Assembly: GCA_963681975.1 (NCBI GenBank)
Contig: OY820613.1
Span: 186,001 to 250,000, forward strand
From: JANELJ01 sp024511395
GTDB lineage: Bacteria; Pseudomonadota; Gammaproteobacteria; GRL18
Reading direction: 5' to 3'
Length of the DNA: 64,000 nt
The notes beneath the pieces were generated by a model that made no database searches, was not told where the DNA came from, and saw only the letters and a program-made list of their open reading frames with translations. Shown piece after piece: positions 43,560-52,380 of the stretch. Position 1 is the stretch's first letter, and each line of letters starts with the position of its first letter. Both the position numbers and the translations under genes were made by a program.

Positions 43560-45057
43560 GTTCAACCTGAATAATACCGTTTTAAGCCTGACCTCAAGCC
43601 AGGTTTAAAGCAGCAGATTGCTCCGGTTTGATAAAACACCCCATCAAACCGGAAATAATTTTGAGCCACAAAAGCCGGAGCTTATTGAGGATCTTTCTTA
43701 AGTTATGACCAGCGGCTACCATAACCACATTAATGGCATCACCGACTGCACCTTTCAGATAGCAGCGGTCTAAACGGCCATCGTTTTTCATATGACCAAT
43801 TTCAGGCTCAATCGCACTGCGCCGTTTTAATGCCTTTTTAATACTTCGGGTAACGCCTCGTTTCTGACCTGAGATAAAAACTTTCGTGTCTTTTACTTCA
43901 TGTCCACGATAACCCCGGTCAACAAAGCACTGTTCCGGTTGTACTGCTGTAAACTGTTTTATCTGCTCCAGTTGTGGTAACAAGGTATGTCCATCATAAG
44001 GATTTCCTGGACAACTTTGAGCCCCAATAACAAAGCCTTCCTTGTTGGTCACAGCGATACTGGCTTTAACCCCAAATTCATAAGGCTTATGAGCTTTGCC
44101 TTTACTGACACACTCGACTTCCGGGGCGTGTAAACTGTAAAGCTTGTTCTTACTGTGCTGCTCCTGCTCTATCAGTTTCTGTGCCTGTTCCAGAACCACT
44201 TCAAACAGTGACTGAATATCAACAGAATAATTGGGCAGTTGTCGTTCAATATCCCTTTTAACGCGACCTAAACGGGATTTCAGTTTATTATTCATTTTCT
44301 TCATGCGTTTAAACTGTTTTGCATGAGCATAACGACTGGCCATTAATACATATTGAGGTCCAATCCGATTATAATTCTGGCGCAGTTTAATACCGTGCTC
44401 TTTGGACAGTTTAACCAGGTTTTCTCTGGCTTTGTTCAGGAGCTTTGAATCGGTTGGAAAAGCGATGTTCTTTTCCTGTACGGTAGTATCTACCGTGACT
44501 TTCTTTAAACTGCCGGGCTTTATGGTTTTACTCTTTAGTCCGGCCTTAATGGTTTCAATCAGTAATTTTTCACTGCCTGACTTACCCAGCCGGTTACGCC
44601 ATTTGGTCATGGTCGTAGGGTGTATAGGCATCTTATGCTGAAAGTATTCTTCTCCACAAAAACATTGCCAGTACGGATTTTCTGTCCAGCTTTTTACGAC
44701 CTGTTCATCCGATAAATCATGCAGATGTTTCAGGTAATGCAATCCTGCAATCAGGCGAGTGCGTATAGCAGGAGCGCCTTTAGTGGATATAAACAGGGCT
44801 CCCCATTCTTTATCAAGACTTTCCCAGTTTATGTGTTTTGATAACTTAATCAACTCATGATTTAAGTCCAGCATGTTTTCAAGACGCATCCTGAACAGGT
44901 CTTCCTGAGGTATTTTTGGCTGTTTCTTTGGCTTCATTTTGGTATGGAAATTTGCAAGGTAATAAGGCTTATTTTACCAAAAACCTGCAAATTTAACACC
45001 CATAATCAAGCAATATTTCTTTATAAATCAATGCTATATGTTTTATTCAGGGTGGAC
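43560..45057 (-). mobile_element. IS5-family element, complete (1498 bp)
   Basis: A complete copy on the minus strand, TA duplication at 43558-43559 and 45058-45059. It ends 22 bp before the probable start codon of the TonB-dependent receptor, so the receptor lost its own promoter region or now uses one inside the IS. Confidence 0.96.
43594..44937 (-). CDS. IS5-family transposase
   Basis: 447 residues, intact, with DUF772-type domain and DDE core. It is the most diverged of the complete copies (for example HINWESLDKEWGALFIST, YWQCFCGEEY, QNYNRIGPQ, EVVLEQAQ, CVSKGKAHK), so it probably belongs to an older insertion than those at 52415 and 57310. Confidence 0.95.
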   Translation of the reverse strand: MKPKKQPKIPQEDLFRMRLENMLDLNHELIKLSKHINWESLDKEWGALFISTKGAPAIRTRLIAGLHYLKHLHDLSDEQVVKSWTENPYWQCFCGEEYFQHKMPIHPTTMTKWRNRLGKSGSEKLLIETIKAGLKSKTIKPGSLKKVTVDTTVQEKNIAFPTDSKLLNKARENLVKLSKEHGIKLRQNYNRIGPQYVLMASRYAHAKQFKRMKKMNNKLKSRLGRVKRDIERQLPNYSVDIQSLFEVVLEQAQKLIEQEQHSKNKLYSLHAPEVECVSKGKAHKPYEFGVKASIAVTNKEGFVIGAQSCPGNPYDGHTLLPQLEQIKQFTAVQPEQCFVDRGYRGHEVKDTKVFISGQKRGVTRSIKKALKRRSAIEPEIGHMKNDGRLDRCYLKGAVGDAINVVMVAAGHNLRKILNKLRLLWLKIISGLMGCFIKPEQSAALNLA

Positions 45058-45079
45058 TAGTTACTTTACGGGATTAACA

Positions 45080-47194
45080 ATGATAACAACAAAACAGAAA
45101 ACACTTTACCTGGTGGTTTTATTTTCCATGAGTCCTTTGGGCTCAAGTTATGCGGAAGAATACGAACTCGATATGCCTCAGATAACCGTTACAGGTACGA
45201 GGGAAGAAACACTGAAAAGTGAAGTACCGGAAACAGTGGATGTTATTGATGAAAAAGAAATTAATGAAGTTAAACCCGGGCATCCTTCAGAATTATTAAA
45301 TCGTATTCCCGGTGTGCATGTAAATGTGACCGGTGGTGAAGGGCATATGATGATGATGCGACAGCCCATTACGACCAAGCCGGTTTATTTATATCTAGAA
45401 AATGGTATTCCAACCCGCTCTACGGGCTTTTTTAATCATAATGCACTGTATGAAACCAATTTACCGCAAGCCCAGGCAGTGGAAGTTATTAAAGGGCCGG
45501 GAACTTCTTTATACGGCAGTGATGCCATCGGCGGTATTGTTAATGTCATTACCCGACCTGCGCCGCTTGAGCCTGAATTTGATCTGGGTCTGGAAGGTGG
45601 AGAATATGGCTGGGGAAGAATATTGCTCAGCAGTGGTAATAGCTGGGGTGATAATGGTATTAGAGGTGATTTAAATATTACCCATACTGACGGTTGGCGG
45701 GATAAAACTGATTATGAGCGGGTGGCCGGTACGGCCCGTTGGGATACTGTTTTAAATAATGGTGCGACCCTGGAAACCGTGTTCAGTGGTTCAGACATTG
45801 ATCAGCAGACAGCCGGATCATCCAAACTCTCTGAAGATGATTATAAACATGACCCTACTAAAAACTATTATGGAGTGTCCTATCGGGATGTAACAGCACT
45901 GCGTTTATCCACTAATTATGAACAGGAATTCGGTAATTCTCTGCTGACAATTACTCCCTATTTTCATGATAATGAAATGGAGTACCTGCCTAACTGGTCG
46001 TTTACCTATGATCCCAGTATTAAGAAAACAGAGAATCAGTCCTTTGGTCTGATGTTAAAACACCGAACGGATTTTGAACCCTATAGAACCCGCCTGATTG
46101 TTGGAATGGACTATGATTATAGTCCGGGAAGTCGTAAGGAACATTATTTCGACTCAACTAAAAATGCAGATGGAATCTATGACTATTATATCAAACGCGA
46201 CAAAATCTATGATTATGATGTAGATTATACCGGCATATCACCTTATATCCATGTAGAAACATCACCGGTTGAACAGTTAAGACTGACCGCTGGTTTACGC
46301 TATGATAATGTTGAATATGATTATGATAATAATATGTCCAGTGGATTATTCAGATACAGACCTGATAGTATGCGCTTTTCAATGAAAATTAACCGTCCTG
46401 ATGATGATACTGTATCTTTTGAACACTGGAGTCCTAAAATTGGAGCGACTTGGGCATTTAATGAGAATTTAAACGGTTTTATAAGTTACAGAAATTCTTT
46501 TCGTGTTCCATCTGAAGGGCAAATATTCAGACCAGGCAGTAATCAGGCCTCTATGGATCTGGATCCTGTAGAAGTGGACAGCTATGAAATCGGTTTGCGG
46601 GGTCGTCTGCTACAGAAATTAAATTTTGAAGCCTCTTATTATTTAATGGACAAAACCGATGACCTGGTGACTTATGAAGATCCGCTTACCGGTGAGCGTT
46701 ATACCACCAATGCTGGAGAAACACGCCATAAAGGCTTTGAACTGGGGGCTGATTATCAGTTTAACAGGGAGTGGGATCTGGGTGTCAGCTATTCATGGAC
46801 CAAGCAGACCTATGAAGACTGGACAGAAAAAGATACCGATTATAGCGGTAATGAACTGCCTTCTGCACCTAATAACATCGGCAATGCCACCTTAAATTAT
46901 CGTCCTGGTTTTCTTAATGGCGGTCGTATGGAGCTGGAATATTCCTATATGGGATCGTATTATATGGATAATCTAAACAGTGAAAAATACGATGGTCATG
47001 AGCTGTTTAATTTCCGTATCAATCATTTTGTTGATATGGGTAATAAGGACAGTCTGGAACTTTATGCCCGTGTTATGAACCTGACCGATGAAACTTATGC
47101 AACCTCAGCGTCCTACAATACCTATAGAGGGCGTGAGTTTGCACCGGGAATGGAACGCACTGTATATGCTGGTATAAATTATCAGTTCAGATAG
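45080..47194 (+). CDS. TonB-dependent outer membrane receptor
   Basis: A 704-residue receptor counted from the ATG at 45080, which gives a clean Sec signal (MITTKQKTLYLVVLFSM, cleavage near SSYA). An earlier in-frame ATG at 45038 lies inside the IS. The TonB-box-like ITVTGTREE is followed by the plug domain (IPGVHVNVTGGEGH, then four Met, and SLYGSDAIGGIVNVITRP) and a 22-strand type barrel ending in GINYQFR. The His/Met-rich plug segment, the nos cluster upstream and the neighbours downstream suggest a copper or copper-chelate substrate; that is inference. Confidence 0.88.
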   Translation: MITTKQKTLYLVVLFSMSPLGSSYAEEYELDMPQITVTGTREETLKSEVPETVDVIDEKEINEVKPGHPSELLNRIPGVHVNVTGGEGHMMMMRQPITTKPVYLYLENGIPTRSTGFFNHNALYETNLPQAQAVEVIKGPGTSLYGSDAIGGIVNVITRPAPLEPEFDLGLEGGEYGWGRILLSSGNSWGDNGIRGDLNITHTDGWRDKTDYERVAGTARWDTVLNNGATLETVFSGSDIDQQTAGSSKLSEDDYKHDPTKNYYGVSYRDVTALRLSTNYEQEFGNSLLTITPYFHDNEMEYLPNWSFTYDPSIKKTENQSFGLMLKHRTDFEPYRTRLIVGMDYDYSPGSRKEHYFDSTKNADGIYDYYIKRDKIYDYDVDYTGISPYIHVETSPVEQLRLTAGLRYDNVEYDYDNNMSSGLFRYRPDSMRFSMKINRPDDDTVSFEHWSPKIGATWAFNENLNGFISYRNSFRVPSEGQIFRPGSNQASMDLDPVEVDSYEIGLRGRLLQKLNFEASYYLMDKTDDLVTYEDPLTGERYTTNAGETRHKGFELGADYQFNREWDLGVSYSWTKQTYEDWTEKDTDYSGNELPSAPNNIGNATLNYRPGFLNGGRMELEYSYMGSYYMDNLNSEKYDGHELFNFRINHFVDMGNKDSLELYARVMNLTDETYATSASYNTYRGREFAPGMERTVYAGINYQFR

Positions 47195-47276
47195 TAAGGA
47201 CTTTCTTAACCTAGGCCATACTCAGGTTTATCCTGATATGGCCCATTTTTTCCGCATAATAGACAAGTTTAACTAA

Positions 47277-48530
47277 ATGAAAAAATTTTCAGTACTAATT
47301 CTTCTTCTTCTTTTTTTTGGCTTTAGTCTGCAGGCATCTGCGGCACATAAAATACCGGATAAGAGTCATTTAAAACTCTGTACAGATCCGCAGCAACCGG
47401 CCAGTTTACGCTGTGCACCTGCACCCACCTCAAGGTTTGATCAGCTGGGGCGTTTATGGATTGCCTGGTCTTACGGCGGGCATGTTTATGTCAGTTCTTC
47501 TGATGATCTGGGAAAAATACTCAATCAGTCTATAGTGGTTAACCGAATTCCGGAACCCATCTCGGCATGGGGAGAAAACCGTCCTAAAATTGTGCTGGAT
47601 AAAAAAGGTAATATTTATGTCTCCTGGACCACACCTCTGAAAAAACGTTATACCGGTAATGTCCGCTTTAGTTATTCAAACGATCAGGGGCAGCACTTTT
47701 CTGATCCCATTACAGTTAATGATAACAGAGATATAACGGGACATCGTTTTGAAGCCATGGCAGTTAATGACCAGGGTGTTGTTTTTATAGCCTGGCTGGA
47801 CAAAAGAGACCGTTTAAAGGCGGCACGGAATGGTGAAAAGTACCAAGGTGCGACTTTATATTATAGTTATTCGGACGATGGTGGTAAAACATTTGTTCCT
47901 AATATCAATGTTATGCCGCATACCTGTGAATGCTGTCAGGTGGTTATGGATATCGATCAGGATCAAATGCCTGTTATTATGTGGCGTAATATTTATAATA
48001 CCAATACCCGTGATCATGCTCTGGTAAAATTTATTGATAAGGATAAACTCGGAAAAGTAATTCGTGCCAGCTATGATAACTGGCAAATAGATGCCTGTCC
48101 GCATCATGGTCCGGCTATCTCTGTTACCAGAACTGAAGATGCAAAATATTCAGATTATCATCTGGTCTGGTTTAATAATGCGCCAGACAGACACGGAATT
48201 TTTTATTCCAGAATTATTGATCCAAACCTGCCCTATAAATTCATTGGTCACAAACCGCTTTCTATTGGAGATTATAATAAAGGAGCTTCTCATGCTGATG
48301 TCCTGGCACTGGGAAAAAAAGTCTGGATAACATGGAAAGAATTTGATGGTAAAGCAGATAGTTTAAAGGTAAAAATGTCCACTGACCGCGGACAAACTTG
48401 GAGTGATGAAAAAACTCTGGCTCAGACAGAGCAGGGCTCTGATCATCCTTTTTTAATTCATAATAAAGAACAGGTCTATATACAATGGCAGACTAAAGAA
48501 AATGGATACCGCTTATATGAAGTTAAATAA
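47277..48530 (+). CDS. Secreted BNR/sialidase-like beta-propeller protein with Cys/His motifs
   Basis: A 417-residue exported protein (signal to about residue 22, QASA-A). It has repeated Asp-box-like blades: SSSDDLGKIL, SYSNDQGQHFSDP, SYSDDGGKTFVP, STDRGQTWSDE. It resembles proteins auto-annotated as exo-alpha-sialidase, but catalytic sialidase residues are not evident. Notable are LKLCTDPQQP...LRCAP, HTCECCQVVMD and DACPHHGPAIS, clusters of Cys and His that could bind a metal or form disulfides. It sits between a TonB receptor and a thioredoxin-like gene, with whose start it overlaps. Confidence 0.75.
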   Translation: MKKFSVLILLLLFFGFSLQASAAHKIPDKSHLKLCTDPQQPASLRCAPAPTSRFDQLGRLWIAWSYGGHVYVSSSDDLGKILNQSIVVNRIPEPISAWGENRPKIVLDKKGNIYVSWTTPLKKRYTGNVRFSYSNDQGQHFSDPITVNDNRDITGHRFEAMAVNDQGVVFIAWLDKRDRLKAARNGEKYQGATLYYSYSDDGGKTFVPNINVMPHTCECCQVVMDIDQDQMPVIMWRNIYNTNTRDHALVKFIDKDKLGKVIRASYDNWQIDACPHHGPAISVTRTEDAKYSDYHLVWFNNAPDRHGIFYSRIIDPNLPYKFIGHKPLSIGDYNKGASHADVLALGKKVWITWKEFDGKADSLKVKMSTDRGQTWSDEKTLAQTEQGSDHPFLIHNKEQVYIQWQTKENGYRLYEVK

Positions 48531-49026
48531 TCTGCTGACTATAAAATCTCTGGTTATTGGGGGTATCTTATTTTCCAGCCTGTTATGTTATACAGTCATT
48601 CAGGCAAAAGAGCCAATTAATATCTTTGATCAAAACAGTTATCAGAAAATTACAGAGGAAAAAAGTCACAAACCATTTATTCTTATTTTATGGTCGATAG
48701 ACTGTCCACCATGCTACGAAGAATTAAAGTTTCTGGGTCAATATCTTAAACAGCATAAAAATTTGTCAATGGTTTTTGTGTCAACCAATCCTCTCAGTGA
48801 GATAAATAATGTGCAGGTGTTTATCAGAGAAGTACAACTGGATAACCAGGAACACTGGATTTATGCTTCAGAATCCCGGCGTACGCTGGACTATAGTATT
48901 GATCCGCACTGGTATGGTGAGTTGCCAAGAAGCTATTTTTTTGTGCCCTGTCAAAAACGTCTGTCTCACAGCGGTCAGTTAACGCATGAAGAGTTAGAAC
49001 AGTTTAATAAACAGGTGAAGCAGTAG
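48502..49026 (+). CDS. TlpA/ResA-like thioredoxin-fold protein
   Basis: A membrane-anchored or exported thioredoxin-fold protein, 174 residues from 48502 or 169 from the ATG at 48517; neither start has a strong ribosome site. An N-terminal hydrophobic segment is followed by ILILWSIDCPPCYEELKFLG with the CPPC redox motif and a SFFFVP-like cis-Pro region (PRSYFFVPC). It overlaps the end of the BNR gene by 29 bp, so the two are co-translated. A role in reducing Cys of its neighbour, or of metal sites, is plausible. Confidence 0.82.
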   Translation: MDTAYMKLNNLLTIKSLVIGGILFSSLLCYTVIQAKEPINIFDQNSYQKITEEKSHKPFILILWSIDCPPCYEELKFLGQYLKQHKNLSMVFVSTNPLSEINNVQVFIREVQLDNQEHWIYASESRRTLDYSIDPHWYGELPRSYFFVPCQKRLSHSGQLTHEELEQFNKQVKQ

Positions 49027-49048
49027 ATTGTTCTAACGCCCTGGAAAA

Positions 49049-50048
49049 TTAAAGCATTTTACTGATTATGATATTTTTACCGGCACTTTTAGCCTGATAA
49101 AGTAATTTATCGGCTTCATGATAAATATATTCTGGTTCATTATTATGTGAACTGATACTTAATAAACCTGTGGAAATGGTGACAACTGCTGCAAGTCCCG
49201 GATTATCTTTTGTGCTGTATAACTGCTCGATTTTTGCCCTTATCTGGTTGCATAACTGTAGTGCATCTGTCTCGTTATTAGAATAAAACAGCATGCCGAA
49301 TTCTTCTCCACCTAAACGAAAAGTATAATCACTGGAATGTTTTAAGCGGTTCTGAATGATATCTGCAACAGATTTTAAAATCAGGTCCCCCTGTGTATGA
49401 CCATAATTATCATTATAGGTTTTAAAATCATCGATATCGATTATGGCAAAATTCAGCAATGACTGTTTATTTACATTGGATAATAGCAACTGTGAAAAAA
49501 CGGTATCAAATTTTCTTCGATTAAATAACCCGGTCAGGGCATCGGTCAGGGAGAGTAATTCCAGGTGCTGATGTTTTTCTTCCAGCTGGCTGATATCCAG
49601 CATAATACCTACCAGACCAATAACCACTCCGGCCTCGTTTGCAACGGTAGATTTATAGAACATAAAAGTACGCTGTTTACCGTCAGCACAATTGACGGTG
49701 GCCTTGTATTCCTGTTTGCCGGGATTATCGAACAATTTCTGATCGGCCTGCATATGCAATATAGATGTCTGCCAGTTCAGGAGGGATTTCATCGGGTAAA
49801 TCCAGTAATGATTTATTGATAATTTTTTCCTTGTGGATCCCCAGAATCATATCGCTGAAGGCATCATTGCAATTTCGATATATGCCATTGCTATCTTTAT
49901 AAAAAACAGGACTGGGAATGGTATCAAGCAGAATCTTCAAAAACTGGGAGCTTTCAAAAAATTGTTTCTTGATTTTGTCAAGTTCAGATAAAATGTTGTT
50001 TTCACTGGCAAGAAGCTTATCAGTTTCCTGAACAGAAGGATTTTCCAA
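49049..50048 (-). pseudogene. PAS-GGDEF diguanylate cyclase, frameshifted
   Basis: Two overlapping minus-strand frames make one gene. The first (50048 down to about 49755, TTG start) has a short coiled coil and a PAS domain (LLDTIPSPVFYKDSNGIYRNCNDAF). The second (to 49049) continues the PAS domain (CADGKQRTFMFYKSTV, VGIMLDISQ) and has a GGDEF domain with RLGGEEFGML, an active-type signature. The break near 49755 is a single frameshift between PPELADIYI and HMQADQKL. It is either a recent mutation or a sequencing error. The product would have made cyclic di-GMP. Confidence 0.85.
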
Positions 50049-50120
50049 GTGGTTGTTCTCGAATTGGTGTAAGTTTTATGCTACTATTTCAGCCTGTTTG
50101 AATGTAACTGTCCTCAGGTG

Positions 50121-50390
50121 CTACAGATCATTCAAGTTTTTTCTGTCAGCCAGGACAATGGCCCGATATCGGCGTGCCAGGGTTTCCGGCAGCAGATGTA
50201 CCACTTCTTGCTGATACCTGTACTGTTTTAAATCGACATAGGGAACATCCAGCTGGCCCTCAGAAATCAGTTTATGTTCGACAAGCAGATCACCAATGTG
50301 CATTCTTTTTCTGGGGTTTTCTAAAATAATGCCTTTACTTTTTTTAGATTTAGCTTTATTAGAATGATGACTAAAGTCTAGATAGTTCAA
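50121..50390 (-). pseudogene. N-terminal fragment of a GspE/MshE/PilB-type secretion ATPase
   Basis: An 89-residue frame containing RMHIGDLLVEHKLISEGQL and VPYVDLKQYRYQQEVVHLLPETLARRYRAIVLADR, the N1 domain of type II secretion/MSHA ATPases. About 35 residues normally lying between these two segments are missing, and the frame stops after LADRKNLNDL, before the ATPase core. The start of the frame lies in or next to the IS5-family end at 50385. It is a dead remnant. Confidence 0.8.
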
Positions 50391-51382
50391 CCTGAATAAT
50401 ACCGTTTTAAGCCTGACATCAAGCCAGGTTTAAAGCGGCTGATTGTTCTGGTTTGATAAAATATCCCATCAAACCGGAAATAATTTTGAGCCACAAAAGC
50501 CGGAGCTTATTGAGGCTCTTTCTTAAGTTATGTCCAGCGGCTACCATAACCATATTAATGGCATCACCGACTGCACCTTTGAGGTAGCAGCGGTCTAAAC
50601 GACCATCATTTTTCATATGACCGATTTCAGGCTCAATCGCACTGCGCCGTTTTAATGCCTTTTTAATACTTCGGGTAACGCCTTGCTTCTGACCTGAGAT
50701 AAAAACTTTCGTATCTTTTACCTCATGTCCACGATAACCCCGGTCAACAAAGCATTGTTCCGGTTGTACGGCTGTAAACTGTAAAGCTTGTTCTTACTGT
50801 GCTGCTCCTGCTCAATCAGTTTCTGAGCCTGTTTTAGAGCTACTTCAAACAGAGACTGAATATCAACAGAATAGTTGGGCAGTTGTCGTTCAATATCCCG
50901 TTTAACACGACCTAAACGGGATTTCAGTTTATTGTTCATTTTCTTCATGCGTTTAAACTGTTTTGCATGAGCATAACGACTGGCCATTAGTACATATTGT
51001 GGCCCAACCCGATTATAGTTCTGACGCAGTTTAATACCGTGCTCTTTGGACAGTTTAACCAGGTTTTCTCTGGCTTTGTTCAGGAGCTTTGAATCGGTTG
51101 GAAAAGCGATGTTCTTTTCCTGTACGGTAGTATCTACCGTGACTTTCTTTAAACTGCCAGGCTTGATAGTTTTACTCTTTAGTCCGGCTTTAATGGTTTC
51201 AATCAGTAATTTTTCACTGCCTGACTTACCCAGCCGGTTACGCCATTTGGTCATGGTTGTAGGGTGTATAGGCATCTTATGCTGAAAGTATTCTTCACCA
51301 CAGAAATACTGCCAGTACGGATTTTCTGTCCAGCCTTTTACTACCTGTTCATCCGATAAATCATGAAGGTGTTTCAGGTAAT
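50385..51382 (-). mobile_element. IS5-family element, truncated with internal deletion
   Basis: The right end is intact (TA at 50383-50384), but the left end is missing: similarity stops at about 51382 in the transposase N-terminal region. Compared with the copy at 52381, 181 bp are missing between two direct repeats TGTAAACTGT (the surviving one is at 50773-50782). This shifts the transposase frame. Confidence 0.92.
50419..51382 (-). pseudogene. IS5-family transposase, truncated and frameshifted
   Basis: The frame is open from the truncation to the 181-bp deletion, where it shifts (KLYSLQPYNRNNALLTG...) and stops at 50718. The last 65 residues of the protein remain downstream at 50419-50616. 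It also lacks about the first 75 residues. It cannot be active. Confidence 0.9.
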
Positions 51383-51411
51383 TACGGTTCCCACATGGGG
51401 CGGGAGGGATT

Positions 51412-52362
51412 TTAACGCATATTATGGAACCATGGTGGTGGCTGGTTGAACCAGTCAGGTACAGGGATCTCTGGGAACTGAGGTGGTGTACTGCTCATAT
51501 CCAGAGCCTGTAGCAGACGTTGTTTTTTAGTGTCATCCATTTCTTTCTGGTCCATGATCTGTTTGTGGATTTCGTCCTGATTCCCTTCAAAGACAAACTC
51601 TTTCCTGTTGCCATCACCATCTTCATATTTTACAGCAGCACGGATTTTATCATTACCGGTCGATTCTATTTCAATGGATTCAAAATGAGATTCTGGCCAG
51701 CTTGTGGACTGATTAGCCGGAGCTGGAGGCATACTCCGGTTCATAGGTGCATTTTGTGGTAAAGGCTGATTAAAACCCTGCTGGAAAAATGGATCATTTA
51801 ACCAGGAAGGGGGTGGCAGCAAGCCCATTGAACCGGGTTGTCTAAACTGTTGCCGGGACATTGGGTGTTGCCCTAATGGCGGCCAGGGATGTTTTTGCAG
51901 GCCATGATATGCACGCTGTTGTGCAGGCGCCGCCTTTAATATTACTTCCTTGCTGACGGGTTTGCCTTGGTGAATAATATCCAGTTTAACTTTTGTATCA
52001 GGCGCTGTGCCTTTAACCAGAGCCGTCAACTGTTTCTGTGAATAGATATCCTGATCATTAAATTCAGTAATTACATCGTACTCCTGCAGGCCTGCAGCCT
52101 GAGCCGGTGAATCAGGTGATACTTTGCGGATAATAACCCCCTGATTATCTTTTAATAAAGGGGCAATATGTCTGGCCAGGCTCATGGGAATATCTTCTAT
52201 CCAGACACCCAGCCAGGATGAACTGTTCTGTGTCTGTACAGATAATGCTTGTGATTGTGTAACAGGGTTTTGCTGGTCGGCTGCCTTAATATCACTGAAA
52301 GCGGTCTGACTGGAAATAATGCCCAGTGATAGAATAAGGCCGGTTATGATTTGTTTTTTCAT
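51412..52362 (-). CDS. Periplasmic PDZ-domain protein
   Basis: A 316-residue exported protein (signal about residues 1-23, ending TAFS). Residues about 50-135 form a DegP-type PDZ domain (WLGVWIEDIP, GVIIRKVSPDSPAQAAGLQEYD, VITEFNDQDI). A Pro/Gln/Met-rich linker follows, then a charged beta/helical region (IRAAVKYEDGDGNRKEFVFEG) and a Pro/Trp-rich tail (PVPDWFNQPPPWFHNMR). No protease domain is present, so it is probably a scaffold or chaperone-like factor. AAGGAG precedes the ATG; an IS5-family copy begins only 18 bp upstream of the start. Confidence 0.8.
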   Translation of the reverse strand: MKKQIITGLILSLGIISSQTAFSDIKAADQQNPVTQSQALSVQTQNSSSWLGVWIEDIPMSLARHIAPLLKDNQGVIIRKVSPDSPAQAAGLQEYDVITEFNDQDIYSQKQLTALVKGTAPDTKVKLDIIHQGKPVSKEVILKAAPAQQRAYHGLQKHPWPPLGQHPMSRQQFRQPGSMGLLPPPSWLNDPFFQQGFNQPLPQNAPMNRSMPPAPANQSTSWPESHFESIEIESTGNDKIRAAVKYEDGDGNRKEFVFEGNQDEIHKQIMDQKEMDDTKKQRLLQALDMSSTPPQFPEIPVPDWFNQPPPWFHNMR

Positions 52363-52380
52363 AAACTGACTCCTTATTTA

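Noticed and set aside
45038..45079. Extended TonB-receptor start inside the IS end
   Set aside because: The first 14 codons come from IS and junction DNA; the ATG at 45080 begins a clean signal peptide.
47277..48530. A true sialidase acting on host glycans
   Set aside because: The Asp-box blades support the propeller fold, but an arginine triad and other catalytic residues are not evident, and the gene neighbours point to transport and redox rather than glycan use.
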